Source of the DNA: Anaerovibrio lipolyticus LB2005
GTDB taxonomy: Bacteria; Bacillota; Negativicutes; Selenomonadales; Selenomonadaceae
Length of the DNA: 64,000 bases
Direction: 5' to 3'
Assembly: GCF_000621545.1 (NCBI RefSeq)
Contig: NZ_JHYA01000010.1
Coordinates: 62,001 to 126,000, forward strand
Shown piece after piece: positions 8,680 to 15,552 of the stretch. A program made the position numbers and the translations under genes. Under the pieces are notes generated by a model, which made no database searches, was not told where the DNA came from, and worked only from the letters and a program-made list of their open reading frames with translations. Each line of letters begins with the position of its first letter. Position 1 is the first letter of the stretch.

Positions 8680-10161
8680 TCACTGCTGTCCTTTCCTAAT
8701 ATAAAACTTCATGGCCGGCATGGAAAAATTCCCATCATCACAGTGAAGCACAATGGAAGCAGGATTTTGTTTATCGTAAGCCAGCTCAACCAAGGTGCCC
8801 AGCTCAGTGCGGACAGGATTTCTGTGCAATGCCCTTGCTACCCACCCAAGGAGAATCTGCCTTACCTCCCGACTTAGCACCGGCAAATCAGCAAAATCAA
8901 TGACTCCATCTGAAGCAAGGTCATTTATGGTTTCCACCAATTTTCTTTGCTCGTCCAAATAGGCCTGTCGCACCGCGCTTTTTGCCTGTCCATGATCCCT
9001 GATCGGCACCTGACGCTGACGTTCCCGGTAGGTGCTCACCCTGGGCTTAAGCTCAAGGCGAGTTGGTGGCTCCTCCTCAATATGACTGTTCAGGTCCTCC
9101 ATTTCCCGACTTTCCACATAAAAATGACGTCCGCCTGCAGGTCCAAAAACAATCGCGCTTAAGCAGTCAGCCTCATTCTTGGTATTAACCTGGGAAAACC
9201 AATGGGCCAAATGCAGGTACTCCGCCTTGCGGCTGCGGGAAACCTGCCTTTGCTCCGCTAAGCGTTGGGCGAATTTGGTAATACGGCGAATGGTATCCAC
9301 CGTCTCCTTGGACAGCACCGACAGCTCACTTTCCCGATAATTGGTGCCCATAAACCATTCCCGCATAACCAAAAAGCTTTCCTGAAAATCATCAAAATAT
9401 TCTTGGGCACTTTTTTCCTCACCCAAGCGGGGTATGGATAACTGATAATCCGTCAGCCGCTGAAACAGGCTATCTTCCAGCTCTGAATTACTGCCTTTGA
9501 ATAAATTCTCCATTTTCTGAGCTGAACGCTGCAGCCCGATGACGAAATTCTGCAGATATTGAGTAAAACGGTCCTTGTATACTATAAAGGCCACTGTCTG
9601 CATCCGTTCCTCCACCTTGGTGCTTTTTAAATGGGCCAGATAATCAGAGGAGTTTTCCACCAGTGTATGAAAATAATGCTGTAAATCCTTCCAAATCTGA
9701 TGCAGCTCCTCATCAGTTACCGGATTATCCGGTATCAAAAATTCCCGTAATGCCCGTAGAATGCGATCAAACTGGGTGGTCTCCAGAGAACCGCTAAATT
9801 CCTCGCCAATGGATTTAAGCTTTTCCACCATGCGCTCTATCTCTACGGTATATGGCGTACACTGATAGCGATATCGCTTCTTCTTAAAATCCACTATGGT
9901 TTTGGCCCTACTGGTCTCCTGATGGGGAATTAGGTTTTTCCAGCCCACCAATGTGGCCAGATCTTGCTCCAGCTGCTCAAAGGAATACTCCCGAAAATTA
10001 GGATCTCGCTTTAATTCATGAAATATATCCTCGGGATAAACATAGGTCTGCATGTGCTCATGGCGCTCAAAACAAAAATGCAATATTGAGCGATAACGCC
10101 AGGTATTTTCCGTATTAAGATAGCTTATTTCGGAAATTCGCCGATAATCCTGCTCGTCCAT
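8680..10161 (-). CDS. jetA: Wadjet subunit JetA, type II (DUF2397)
   Basis: JetA is the kleisin-like subunit that bridges the SMC heads. The 493 residues begin with the recognisable DUF2397/TIGR02677 pattern: SYLNTENTWRYRSILHF (residues 13-29), then YVYPEDIFHELKRD, LATLVGWKNLIPHQE and RYRYQCTPYTVEIERM. It is the first gene of the operon. The 127 bases upstream separate it from the HEPN-MNT pair and must hold the promoter; a poor -10-like TATAAG is visible, but I could not define the promoter firmly. DUF2397 followed by DUF2398, an SMC and a TOPRIM gene is diagnostic for type II Wadjet. Confidence 0.9.
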   Translation of the reverse strand: MDEQDYRRISEISYLNTENTWRYRSILHFCFERHEHMQTYVYPEDIFHELKRDPNFREYSFEQLEQDLATLVGWKNLIPHQETSRAKTIVDFKKKRYRYQCTPYTVEIERMVEKLKSIGEEFSGSLETTQFDRILRALREFLIPDNPVTDEELHQIWKDLQHYFHTLVENSSDYLAHLKSTKVEERMQTVAFIVYKDRFTQYLQNFVIGLQRSAQKMENLFKGSNSELEDSLFQRLTDYQLSIPRLGEEKSAQEYFDDFQESFLVMREWFMGTNYRESELSVLSKETVDTIRRITKFAQRLAEQRQVSRSRKAEYLHLAHWFSQVNTKNEADCLSAIVFGPAGGRHFYVESREMEDLNSHIEEEPPTRLELKPRVSTYRERQRQVPIRDHGQAKSAVRQAYLDEQRKLVETINDLASDGVIDFADLPVLSREVRQILLGWVARALHRNPVRTELGTLVELAYDKQNPASIVLHCDDGNFSMPAMKFYIRKGQQ

Positions 10162-10288
10162 TTATTCTCCTATCATAAAAAACTCTTTCATAGCCTTATA
10201 GCAGAGAGATAGTGTAACACATAACGATCACATTTTCGTCATTAAAACTACTGAACCACACTCGTACAGCAGTATATTCCTGCACGTA

Positions 10289-10576
10289 TCATTCTTCGTA
10301 TAGCACAACTCCGTCCCGCTTTATCGACTCCAGTAAGTCCTCATTACATGGCTCATCCAAGTCCACCACATCAAACATCAATAACGTAGGGACTATGTCA
10401 GATTCATCAACATCCAGAGTAAAGCGGACTCTATCTCCACCGGATATGGCCAAATCAATATCGCTGCGCTCCCAATTATCACCACGGGCGCGGCTGCCAA
10501 ATAAAATCACCTTTTTTACTCCACATTTCCTGGCAAGCTCTATTATCTTATCCTTAACCTTTTCAGGCAAATTCAT
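10289..10576 (-). CDS. MNT-domain nucleotidyltransferase, partner of HEPN gene
   Basis: This small minimal nucleotidyltransferase (95 residues from the chosen start) has the signature GSRARGDNWERSDIDLAISG, which holds the GS and DxD metal-binding residues. In characterised HEPN-MNT (type VII) modules the MNT antitoxin adds AMP groups to the HEPN RNase toxin and neutralises it. I choose the internal ATG ending at 10576, which has a GAGGTG ribosome-binding site 7 bases upstream. The upstream in-frame ATG would overlap the HEPN gene. The pair is almost duplicated at 51882-52617, and a dead third copy of this gene's 3' end lies at 15131-15191. Confidence 0.85.
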   Translation of the reverse strand: MNLPEKVKDKIIELARKCGVKKVILFGSRARGDNWERSDIDLAISGGDRVRFTLDVDESDIVPTLLMFDVVDLDEPCNEDLLESIKRDGVVLYEE

Positions 10577-10586
10577 TGCCGGCACC

Positions 10587-11018
10587 TCACAACCAATTTT
10601 CAATCAACTCTTGACGTAGTTTTTCAAACATAACTATAAATTTGCTCTGGGTGTCTTTTATTATGGACAATGCTATTTCATCACTATAGGAATGCACCAC
10701 ATTATTTCGTGCCCTTAACGCCGCGCTCCAAAGCTCTTCATCATCAATCATTTCAGCCTGAAAGGCAAGCTTAATTATGGCATTAGGTGAACCTAATTTC
10801 CGTTCTCCATAACCATTAAATTCCAACCGCTCCTTCATAGCCTTCCATGCCTGTTCAAAACAAATCTCAAACAAAGACACCATTCCAGCCTCAGTAATGG
10901 TATCATAGGGTGGTGTTTTTCCTTCAATTGTTTTTAAATTATCCAATGCTTTAAGGAAATTACAAACTTTTTTATGAATATCCGGTTGCAAATCAACCAT
11001 TTGCTTTTCTTCAAACAT
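10587..11018 (-). CDS. HEPN-domain protein, HI0074-like partner of MNT
   Basis: This 143-residue helical protein is of the nucleotidyltransferase-substrate-binding (HI0074/HEPN) type. Typical stretches are LFEICFEQAWKAMKERLEF and, near the C-terminus, RARNNVVHSYSDE, which contains the Rx4H motif that forms the RNase centre in HEPN toxins. It precedes its MNT partner by 10 bases. Whether the pair acts as an active toxin-antitoxin system or as a housekeeping nucleotidyltransferase complex cannot be told from sequence. A palindrome upstream (11043-11057) could serve autoregulation. Confidence 0.83.
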   Translation of the reverse strand: MFEEKQMVDLQPDIHKKVCNFLKALDNLKTIEGKTPPYDTITEAGMVSLFEICFEQAWKAMKERLEFNGYGERKLGSPNAIIKLAFQAEMIDDEELWSAALRARNNVVHSYSDEIALSIIKDTQSKFIVMFEKLRQELIENWL

Positions 11019-11042
11019 ATATTTTCCCTTTCATCCAGTTCA

Positions 11043-11057
11043 CTATACACTGTATAG
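11043..11057. promoter_or_regulatory. Palindrome upstream of HEPN-MNT pair
   Basis: A perfect dyad CTATACA-C-TGTATAG lies 25 bases before the HEPN start and just downstream of a TATAAT-like -10 (minus strand). This is where an autoregulatory operator would be expected. The paralogous pair at 52 kb lacks it. Confidence 0.4.
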
Positions 11058-11260
11058 CTCCATTATATCTGGATCTTTTTTCAATTATACCGATTTATGG
11101 AAATAATATAGCTTACGGCCCATTTTCCCAAAGAAATCAGCAAGTAAAATCTCAAAAATAACTCTATTTTATCCTAATAAAGCGACAAGACTTTTTCAAG
11201 GGACTTTTATGATAATATTGCGACTTTTAAAAACGACTTTTATGCCCATAAGGTGATTTT

Positions 11261-11298
11261 TATAGAATTCTATCATCCTCTGGCGTACTCCTGCAAAA
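11261..11298. repeat. Short dispersed repeat, copy 1 of 3
   Basis: The stretch around TAGAATTCTATCATC and CTCCTGCAAAAG resembles the sequences at 14315-14353 and 55965-56003, and this is the most diverged copy. Here it immediately follows the stop of the DUF4143 ATPase gene and contains the dyad ATAGAATTCTAT. I see nothing else in the 200 bases between it and the HEPN promoter region. Confidence 0.4.
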
Positions 11299-11300
11299 GA

Positions 11301-12671
11301 TCAAAGGCATATTGTCATATACGGCGGTATACAAATTATTCCATCATTAACTACCAAGTTTCTTGGATGAATAACATAGCATTCGCCTATCCGTTTTTGA
11401 TATTTTTCTCTAAAACGTTTCAAAGAATTCGCCTGATACCTTTTTCCTGACTTTACCTCAATAGGATATATTTTATACTTCATTTTGCTATTATTCGAAA
11501 TAATGAAATCTATTTCCATATCATTTCTGTGCTTTTCATTAGAATAATGGGTGTAAAAATATAATTTATGACCATTAGCCGTAAGCATTTGCGCTATCGC
11601 ATTTTCATAAAGCATCCCCGAATTAATCGAAAGCTTGTCATTTAGAATCTGATTATATACCTCATCTTCAAGAAGCTCATTTTCATTAAATGCATGGCTT
11701 AGCAAAAGGCCTGTATCTCCCATGTAGCATTTCACATAGGTACGAACCTCATTAATTGCCAACCCAACATTAGGGTCGTTGCATAAAAAACACTCATTGG
11801 AAATCATAGAATCAGACAGCCAGAAAAAAGTGTCACTATACTGCTCTGCATAGCTTCCCTCAACTATATTCTTGAATACCACTCGTTTTTCATGCTGCGA
11901 TAAAAGGCCTGGTATCTGGTCGAAAATCGCCAACACTTTGCTTCGGTATGCAGATTTAATTTTCATAATATCGTTACGGTATAGTTTTAAAATATCTCTT
12001 TTTTCAATGTCCGCCGCCGAAAAATCTTTGCCTTGTGACACAAAAAGAACCACTGGCTTTGGCATTCCACCAATCAGAAGATATTGTTTAAATAGAAGCA
12101 TCGCCTTGTTGTGCATTCCCCTATCCAGTGGCACCCTTTGTTCAAAACAAGTCCTTATGTACTGAATTAATGGTTCCTCACCTAATGCCCAGGCAAATTC
12201 CTCCAAATCCAAAGGATACATTTTTATGCTTCTTTCCTCGGACGGAATTACTATATCCTTAACATTTTCCTTTACGGAAATTAATGATCCCGTTTCAATA
12301 TAATCATATCTGCCATCAGCCACCAAATATTTAATTGCCGCCCTAGCTTGCGGAAACATTTGAACTTCATCAAAAATAAACAATGTATCACGATTATGTA
12401 ATTTTACTCCAAAATGCGTGGAAAGCATCATAAACAGTGTATCCAAATCGCTCAAATACTTATTAAAATATCCCTCTACCGTTTTATCTTGTTTGGCAAA
12501 ATCAATAAGCACATAGCTACTATATTCATTTTTGCCAAATTCTTCACATATTGTCGACTTCCCTATTCGCCTGGCACCTTCAATCAGTATTGCCTTTGTG
12601 CCTCTGGTCTCTTTCTTCCAAGCAAGCAATTTTTCATATATTTTGCGCTTTAAAACCATGCTCTCCTCCAA
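11301..12671 (-). CDS. DUF4143-family AAA ATPase
   Basis: This predicted ATPase of the AAA_14 + DUF4143 type is 456 residues, the usual family length. Walker A is IEGARRIGKSTICEEFG (residues 30-46) and Walker B is LFIFDEVQMFPQA near residue 100. The C-terminal part has the PD-(D/E)XK-nuclease-like pattern DMEIDFIISNN followed by YPIEVKSGK. The physiological role of the family is poorly known; it is common and often found in multiple copies in anaerobes. Three direct repeats containing TGCGTATAAT lie directly upstream, and the ribosome-binding site GGAGGAG abuts the last one. A dead relative on the opposite strand lies at 15192-15550. Confidence 0.85.
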   Translation of the reverse strand: MEESMVLKRKIYEKLLAWKKETRGTKAILIEGARRIGKSTICEEFGKNEYSSYVLIDFAKQDKTVEGYFNKYLSDLDTLFMMLSTHFGVKLHNRDTLFIFDEVQMFPQARAAIKYLVADGRYDYIETGSLISVKENVKDIVIPSEERSIKMYPLDLEEFAWALGEEPLIQYIRTCFEQRVPLDRGMHNKAMLLFKQYLLIGGMPKPVVLFVSQGKDFSAADIEKRDILKLYRNDIMKIKSAYRSKVLAIFDQIPGLLSQHEKRVVFKNIVEGSYAEQYSDTFFWLSDSMISNECFLCNDPNVGLAINEVRTYVKCYMGDTGLLLSHAFNENELLEDEVYNQILNDKLSINSGMLYENAIAQMLTANGHKLYFYTHYSNEKHRNDMEIDFIISNNSKMKYKIYPIEVKSGKRYQANSLKRFREKYQKRIGECYVIHPRNLVVNDGIICIPPYMTICL

Positions 12672-12741
12672 TTATACGCATATAATTGAATTATCATTTC
12701 TTTGATTATACGCAGTTTACCACGTTATTTGATTATACGCA
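12671..12741 (-). promoter_or_regulatory. Triplicated TGCGTATAAT repeats upstream of DUF4143 gene
   Basis: Minus-strand copies of TGCGTATAAT occur at 12671-12680, 12701-12714 and 12728-12741. The last two extend to TGCGTATAATCAAA. Each contains a TATAAT, so they could be overlapping -10 elements or operators bound by a regulator, possibly the ATPase itself. The nearest copy touches the ribosome-binding site. Confidence 0.55.
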
Positions 12742-12788
12742 AGTATATAATCCATATAATAACTTATTATACATACGTAAATATCATA

Positions 12789-12844
12789 GTGCGTCCATGC
12801 TGGGCGCACCACGAACAGTGGAGGGCGCAGATGCCCCCCGCTGT
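12789..12844. repeat. Two adjacent GC-rich hairpins (REP-like)
   Basis: The first hairpin (12789-12809) pairs GTGCGTCC with GGGCGCAC around a 5-base loop. The second (12815-12844) pairs 11 of 12 positions of ACAGTGGAGGGC with GCCCCCCGCTGT around GCAGAT. The stretch is much richer in G+C than its surroundings. It lies after the stop of the gene at 12876 and has no T-run, so it is not a standard terminator. A repetitive extragenic palindromic element is a reasonable guess. Confidence 0.5.
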
Positions 12845-12875
12845 TTCAATGAGCCACTGGTTAGACCTTAGCTGG

Positions 12876-14207
12876 TTATTTACCCAAAAATCTCCCATAT
12901 TCTTCCCTACAGAAGACATGACGATAACCTGCGGAATAACCGCCTTTTTCACCTTTACCTACAGACAGTTTAAAACCGGATTTGCCTTCAAACAGCATTA
13001 CACAGTCAGAACCGCCGAATAAGAAATAGCCCAGCTCGTCCCCCTTTTTCACTTTTGTCCCAGGCTTTATGGTTTCAATAAAATTAACACTGGAAACCTG
13101 CCCCATCCCCACTGGAATAACGGCCACCATTCCATAGTCTGTCTTTATAAGAACACAGCCTCTTGTTTCCACACTTTGCCATGAAAGGGAATTTGATTCC
13201 AAAACATACAACTCTTTATTCTTGTCCCAATAAACAATTCCTCCAACCGCATTGGCATAAGGAATTTTATATACTGCTTCAACGACTCCGGACACAGGGA
13301 AATGATATCTGTGATAATCATCATAATTTAGATACGTATGTGTCAATATTCCGTTGTGAAATAATTTCGCGTACTCAGCTCCCGGCTCCCCCAGCAGCTG
13401 CTCAACAGACACAAAAGTGGAATCCTTAATTATTACACCGTCTTCCCTTTTAATAGAATCAGCATAGAACCTTCCGGATTCATCGATATTCCACACGCCC
13501 TGGGGAAGGGAATCCGCAGGTGAAACAATAACCCTATCGTCGTTAGGTTCGGCAATCGGACGGGAATTTCCATTTGACAGCTTTCTGGAGAAAAATTCGT
13601 TGAATGAATGCCAGTTATCCGGTGATTCATACCAACCCTTATCAAGATTCCAGGATGGGTCCCGAATAAGCATATCCAAATACTCCTGTTTCCACGATGC
13701 TTCTGAATCCAGGAAATCCCGCCATGTATTGTTGTACTCTGTCAACCACGTGTATATTGGTTCAAGGTATTCTACAGACGGATAGAACAGCTCTTTGTCC
13801 TTAAGCTCTTCCAGTGGTTGATCCAAAAGCCAGTACACATAGAGGATGCTTTGATCACATTTTGTGGAAAAGTTTCCGTATCGTTCCTCTGGCATGATAT
13901 TCCAAGGCATGCAGGTTACTGTATAGTCCAGGAAACCATAGAGCTCATTCAAAGATTGTACTGGATTGGTTTTCCTGTCCGGATTGATAATTGATGCCTG
14001 TTTAATAGACTTTTCCACCAATATTCGTATGTCAGGATTGTTAATCATTACCTCCCTAAAGCTTGTGGAAGCTTTTGGCCTCCCTACAGCCGTCGAAATA
14101 CCTGATGGTGGTTCAGCTTGCGCAGCTATAGCCTCGCTTATCCACAGCGTACTCATTGCCAGCAATAAAGTACAAAACCATATTGCCACAAAGTTTTTCC
14201 TTTTCAT
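12876..14207 (-). CDS. Exported phosphatidylserine decarboxylase-like protein
   Basis: The 443-residue protein begins with a cleavable signal peptide (MKRKNF, a hydrophobic core, and an SEAIAAQA cleavage region near residue 30), so it should work in the periplasm. The second half matches the phosphatidylserine decarboxylase family: DDYHRYHFPVSG and, near the C-terminus, LGYFLFGGSDCVMLFEG. There the GGS serine corresponds to the self-cleavage site (usually GST) that yields the pyruvoyl cofactor. The classical enzyme acts at the inner membrane in phosphatidylethanolamine synthesis, and an exported form with a roughly 150-residue N-terminal extension is atypical. It may decarboxylate another substrate. 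The ribosome-binding site is GAGGAGGAT. Confidence 0.8.
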   Translation of the reverse strand: MKRKNFVAIWFCTLLLAMSTLWISEAIAAQAEPPSGISTAVGRPKASTSFREVMINNPDIRILVEKSIKQASIINPDRKTNPVQSLNELYGFLDYTVTCMPWNIMPEERYGNFSTKCDQSILYVYWLLDQPLEELKDKELFYPSVEYLEPIYTWLTEYNNTWRDFLDSEASWKQEYLDMLIRDPSWNLDKGWYESPDNWHSFNEFFSRKLSNGNSRPIAEPNDDRVIVSPADSLPQGVWNIDESGRFYADSIKREDGVIIKDSTFVSVEQLLGEPGAEYAKLFHNGILTHTYLNYDDYHRYHFPVSGVVEAVYKIPYANAVGGIVYWDKNKELYVLESNSLSWQSVETRGCVLIKTDYGMVAVIPVGMGQVSSVNFIETIKPGTKVKKGDELGYFLFGGSDCVMLFEGKSGFKLSVGKGEKGGYSAGYRHVFCREEYGRFLGK

Positions 14208-14314
14208 AATAAAATCCTCCTCATGTAATCTTGCGACATCTCTTTAACACTCCGGTTTTATCAGTTTTTCATAATTATATAATTATCTAATGTCTGCTGA
14301 ATTATACCTTGTCC

Positions 14315-14353
14315 TATACAATTCTATTATCCCACAGCGTAATCCTGCAAAAA
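14315..14353. repeat. Short dispersed repeat, copy 2 of 3
   Basis: TATACAATTCTATTATC and CGTAATCCTGCAAAAA are shared with 55965-56003. In both places the repeat is followed some 40-60 bases later by a CTGC-rich terminator hairpin, so the repeated unit may include the terminator. Confidence 0.5.
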
Positions 14354-14389
14354 GAGGATATTTCTTTCCGGCTGCGCCAAATTTCGGGC

Positions 14390-14420
14390 AAAAGAAAACT
14401 GCTGCACTCTTGTACAGCAG
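14390..14420 (-). terminator. Intrinsic terminator after RelE-type toxin gene
   Basis: CTGCTG and CAGCAG pair around a short loop, followed on the minus strand by TTTTCTTTTG. It lies 29 bases beyond the stop of the toxin gene. Confidence 0.6.
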
Positions 14421-14448
14421 AACTAAGACTATTCCTTTAACTATCGAC

Positions 14449-14769
14449 TTATTCTTCCGTTCTAAAATTCAATTTTCGCATATAGTCGCTTGCACCATAA
14501 AGGACTCTATCAACAAGTATTTCACTTTTATCTAAGCGGTAAAATGCAATGTAGACCTTATATGTAACAAAATAATACCCCGTAAAGCCATTTTCATAAT
14601 ATAGTGGGGAGCCAGACCTTGAATAATCCGCCTTAGCTTCAATTTTTTCTATAACCTCATCCATATATTTTTGAGTTATCTCAAAATCATTTGATGCGTC
14701 AAGCACCTCTCTCCATACACGGTCGAGATCACGGAGCGCAGTTGGTGAATATTTTATAACATGTTTCAT
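14449..14769 (-). CDS. RelE/ParE-family toxin
   Basis: This 106-residue protein has the RelE/ParE plasmid-stabilisation fold pattern: an N-terminal YSPTALRDLDRVWREVLD, then GSPLYYENGFTGYYFVTY, and the C-terminal strand EILVDRVLYGASDY. RelE-type toxins cut mRNA in the ribosome, whereas ParE poisons gyrase; the sequence alone does not decide which. Its ATG overlaps the stop of the antitoxin gene by 4 bases, the usual arrangement for a type II pair. A terminator follows. Confidence 0.85.
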   Translation of the reverse strand: MKHVIKYSPTALRDLDRVWREVLDASNDFEITQKYMDEVIEKIEAKADYSRSGSPLYYENGFTGYYFVTYKVYIAFYRLDKSEILVDRVLYGASDYMRKLNFRTEE

Positions 14770-15029
14770 GGACGCTTACCACGGAAATATGCTCGTACAT
14801 CTTCAGAGGAAATATATCCTTCTTCCTCTCCAGAGCATCGTCCTTCATTTAATTCACACATGAGCCTTAGCATGGCCTTGGTTTTTTCGAATTCTTCATC
14901 TTCTGCTATATCGCGAATTGTATATCTCCCCCGACCGTTTACGGTCAAATGTACTGGAGAGCCAACAGAGACTTTATCCAATATTGTATTATAATTGCGC
15001 AAATCTGAAACTGGACTGATATTAGCCAT
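14766..15029 (-). CDS. Phd/YefM-family antitoxin
   Basis: This 87-residue protein has the Phd/YefM-like DNA-binding N-terminus (SDLRNYNTILDKVSVGSPVH, then LTVNGRGRYTI). It is followed by a charged C-terminal tail that would wrap the toxin. It is first in the operon and would repress its own promoter, alone or with the toxin. Confidence 0.83.
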   Translation of the reverse strand: MANISPVSDLRNYNTILDKVSVGSPVHLTVNGRGRYTIRDIAEDEEFEKTKAMLRLMCELNEGRCSGEEEGYISSEDVRAYFRGKRP

Positions 15030-15130
15030 ATACTCACACCCTCTATTTTTTCTTTAATAGTATCATTCATGACTATTTTACGCAATATTTTAAGAAAAAT
15101 TATTCGACTTAAAGAAAACTGCTGCACATT

Positions 15131-15191
15131 TATAGATTCCAGCAAGTCCTCATTGCAAGACTCATCCAAGTCCACTACATCAAACATTAAC
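15131..15191 (-). pseudogene. Relic of a third MNT nucleotidyltransferase gene
   Basis: Minus-strand translation gives LMFDVVDLDESCNEDLLESI, nearly identical to the C-terminal part of the MNT proteins at 10.3 and 51.9 kb. The N-terminal catalytic part is absent and no HEPN partner remains. It abuts the DUF4143 relic on the other strand. Confidence 0.75.
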
Positions 15192-15550
15192 GCTTGCTCT
15201 TTACGATTATTTGTACATCCCAATGTTGATTTAATCGCAAATGCAGCTGGTATTGACACCCGCACCTGTAAAAAATGGATTTCCGTGCTGGAAACCTCTG
15301 GCATCATATATCTTCTACAACCTTATATGGCAAAAATATCCAAACGAATCATCAAAGCACCAAAAATATACTTCTTGGATACAGGTCTTTGCTCGTAAGG
15401 CGTTGCCTCAAATAAACCGAAAAAAAATTTCTCTGTACTAAAAAAATATGACCAGGACATCCAGCCTGGTCTTGTAATTGATACCTGTGACAAAATCCGC
15501 CCCATAAATGAGGAAGCATGGACTTATCCAGTCTATATGTTAGGATTGTA
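15192..15550 (+). pseudogene. DUF4143 ATPase relic, the only plus-strand coding trace
   Basis: A first segment (to about 15398) reads VDLIANAAGIDTRTCKKW and APKIYFLDTGLCS, typical of the winged-helix and start of the DUF4143 region. After a stop and a frame change, a second open segment (about 15400-15550) reads NFSVLKKYDQDIQPG and ends WTYPVYMLGL, the family's C-terminus. The Walker motifs and the middle of the nuclease-like domain are gone, so this is a 5'-truncated, internally deleted gene. Its orientation opposes all neighbours, suggesting insertion and decay. Confidence 0.75.
15440..15471 (-). terminator. Intrinsic terminator for flagellin gene
   Basis: GACCAGG pairs with CCTGGTC around an 8-base loop, and the minus strand continues ATATTTTTTT. 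It lies about 80 bases beyond the stop of the flagellin at 15553, inside the dead DUF4143 gene. Confidence 0.55.
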
Positions 15551-15552
15551 AG

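Noticed and set aside
10162-10288. Well-defined promoter for the Wadjet operon
   Set aside because: Only a poor TATAAG with a weak -35 can be found, not enough to annotate.
12686-12871. Plus-strand small protein covering the GC-rich hairpins
   Set aside because: The frame has no ribosome-binding site and crosses promoter repeats and structured DNA. It is better explained as a non-coding repeat.
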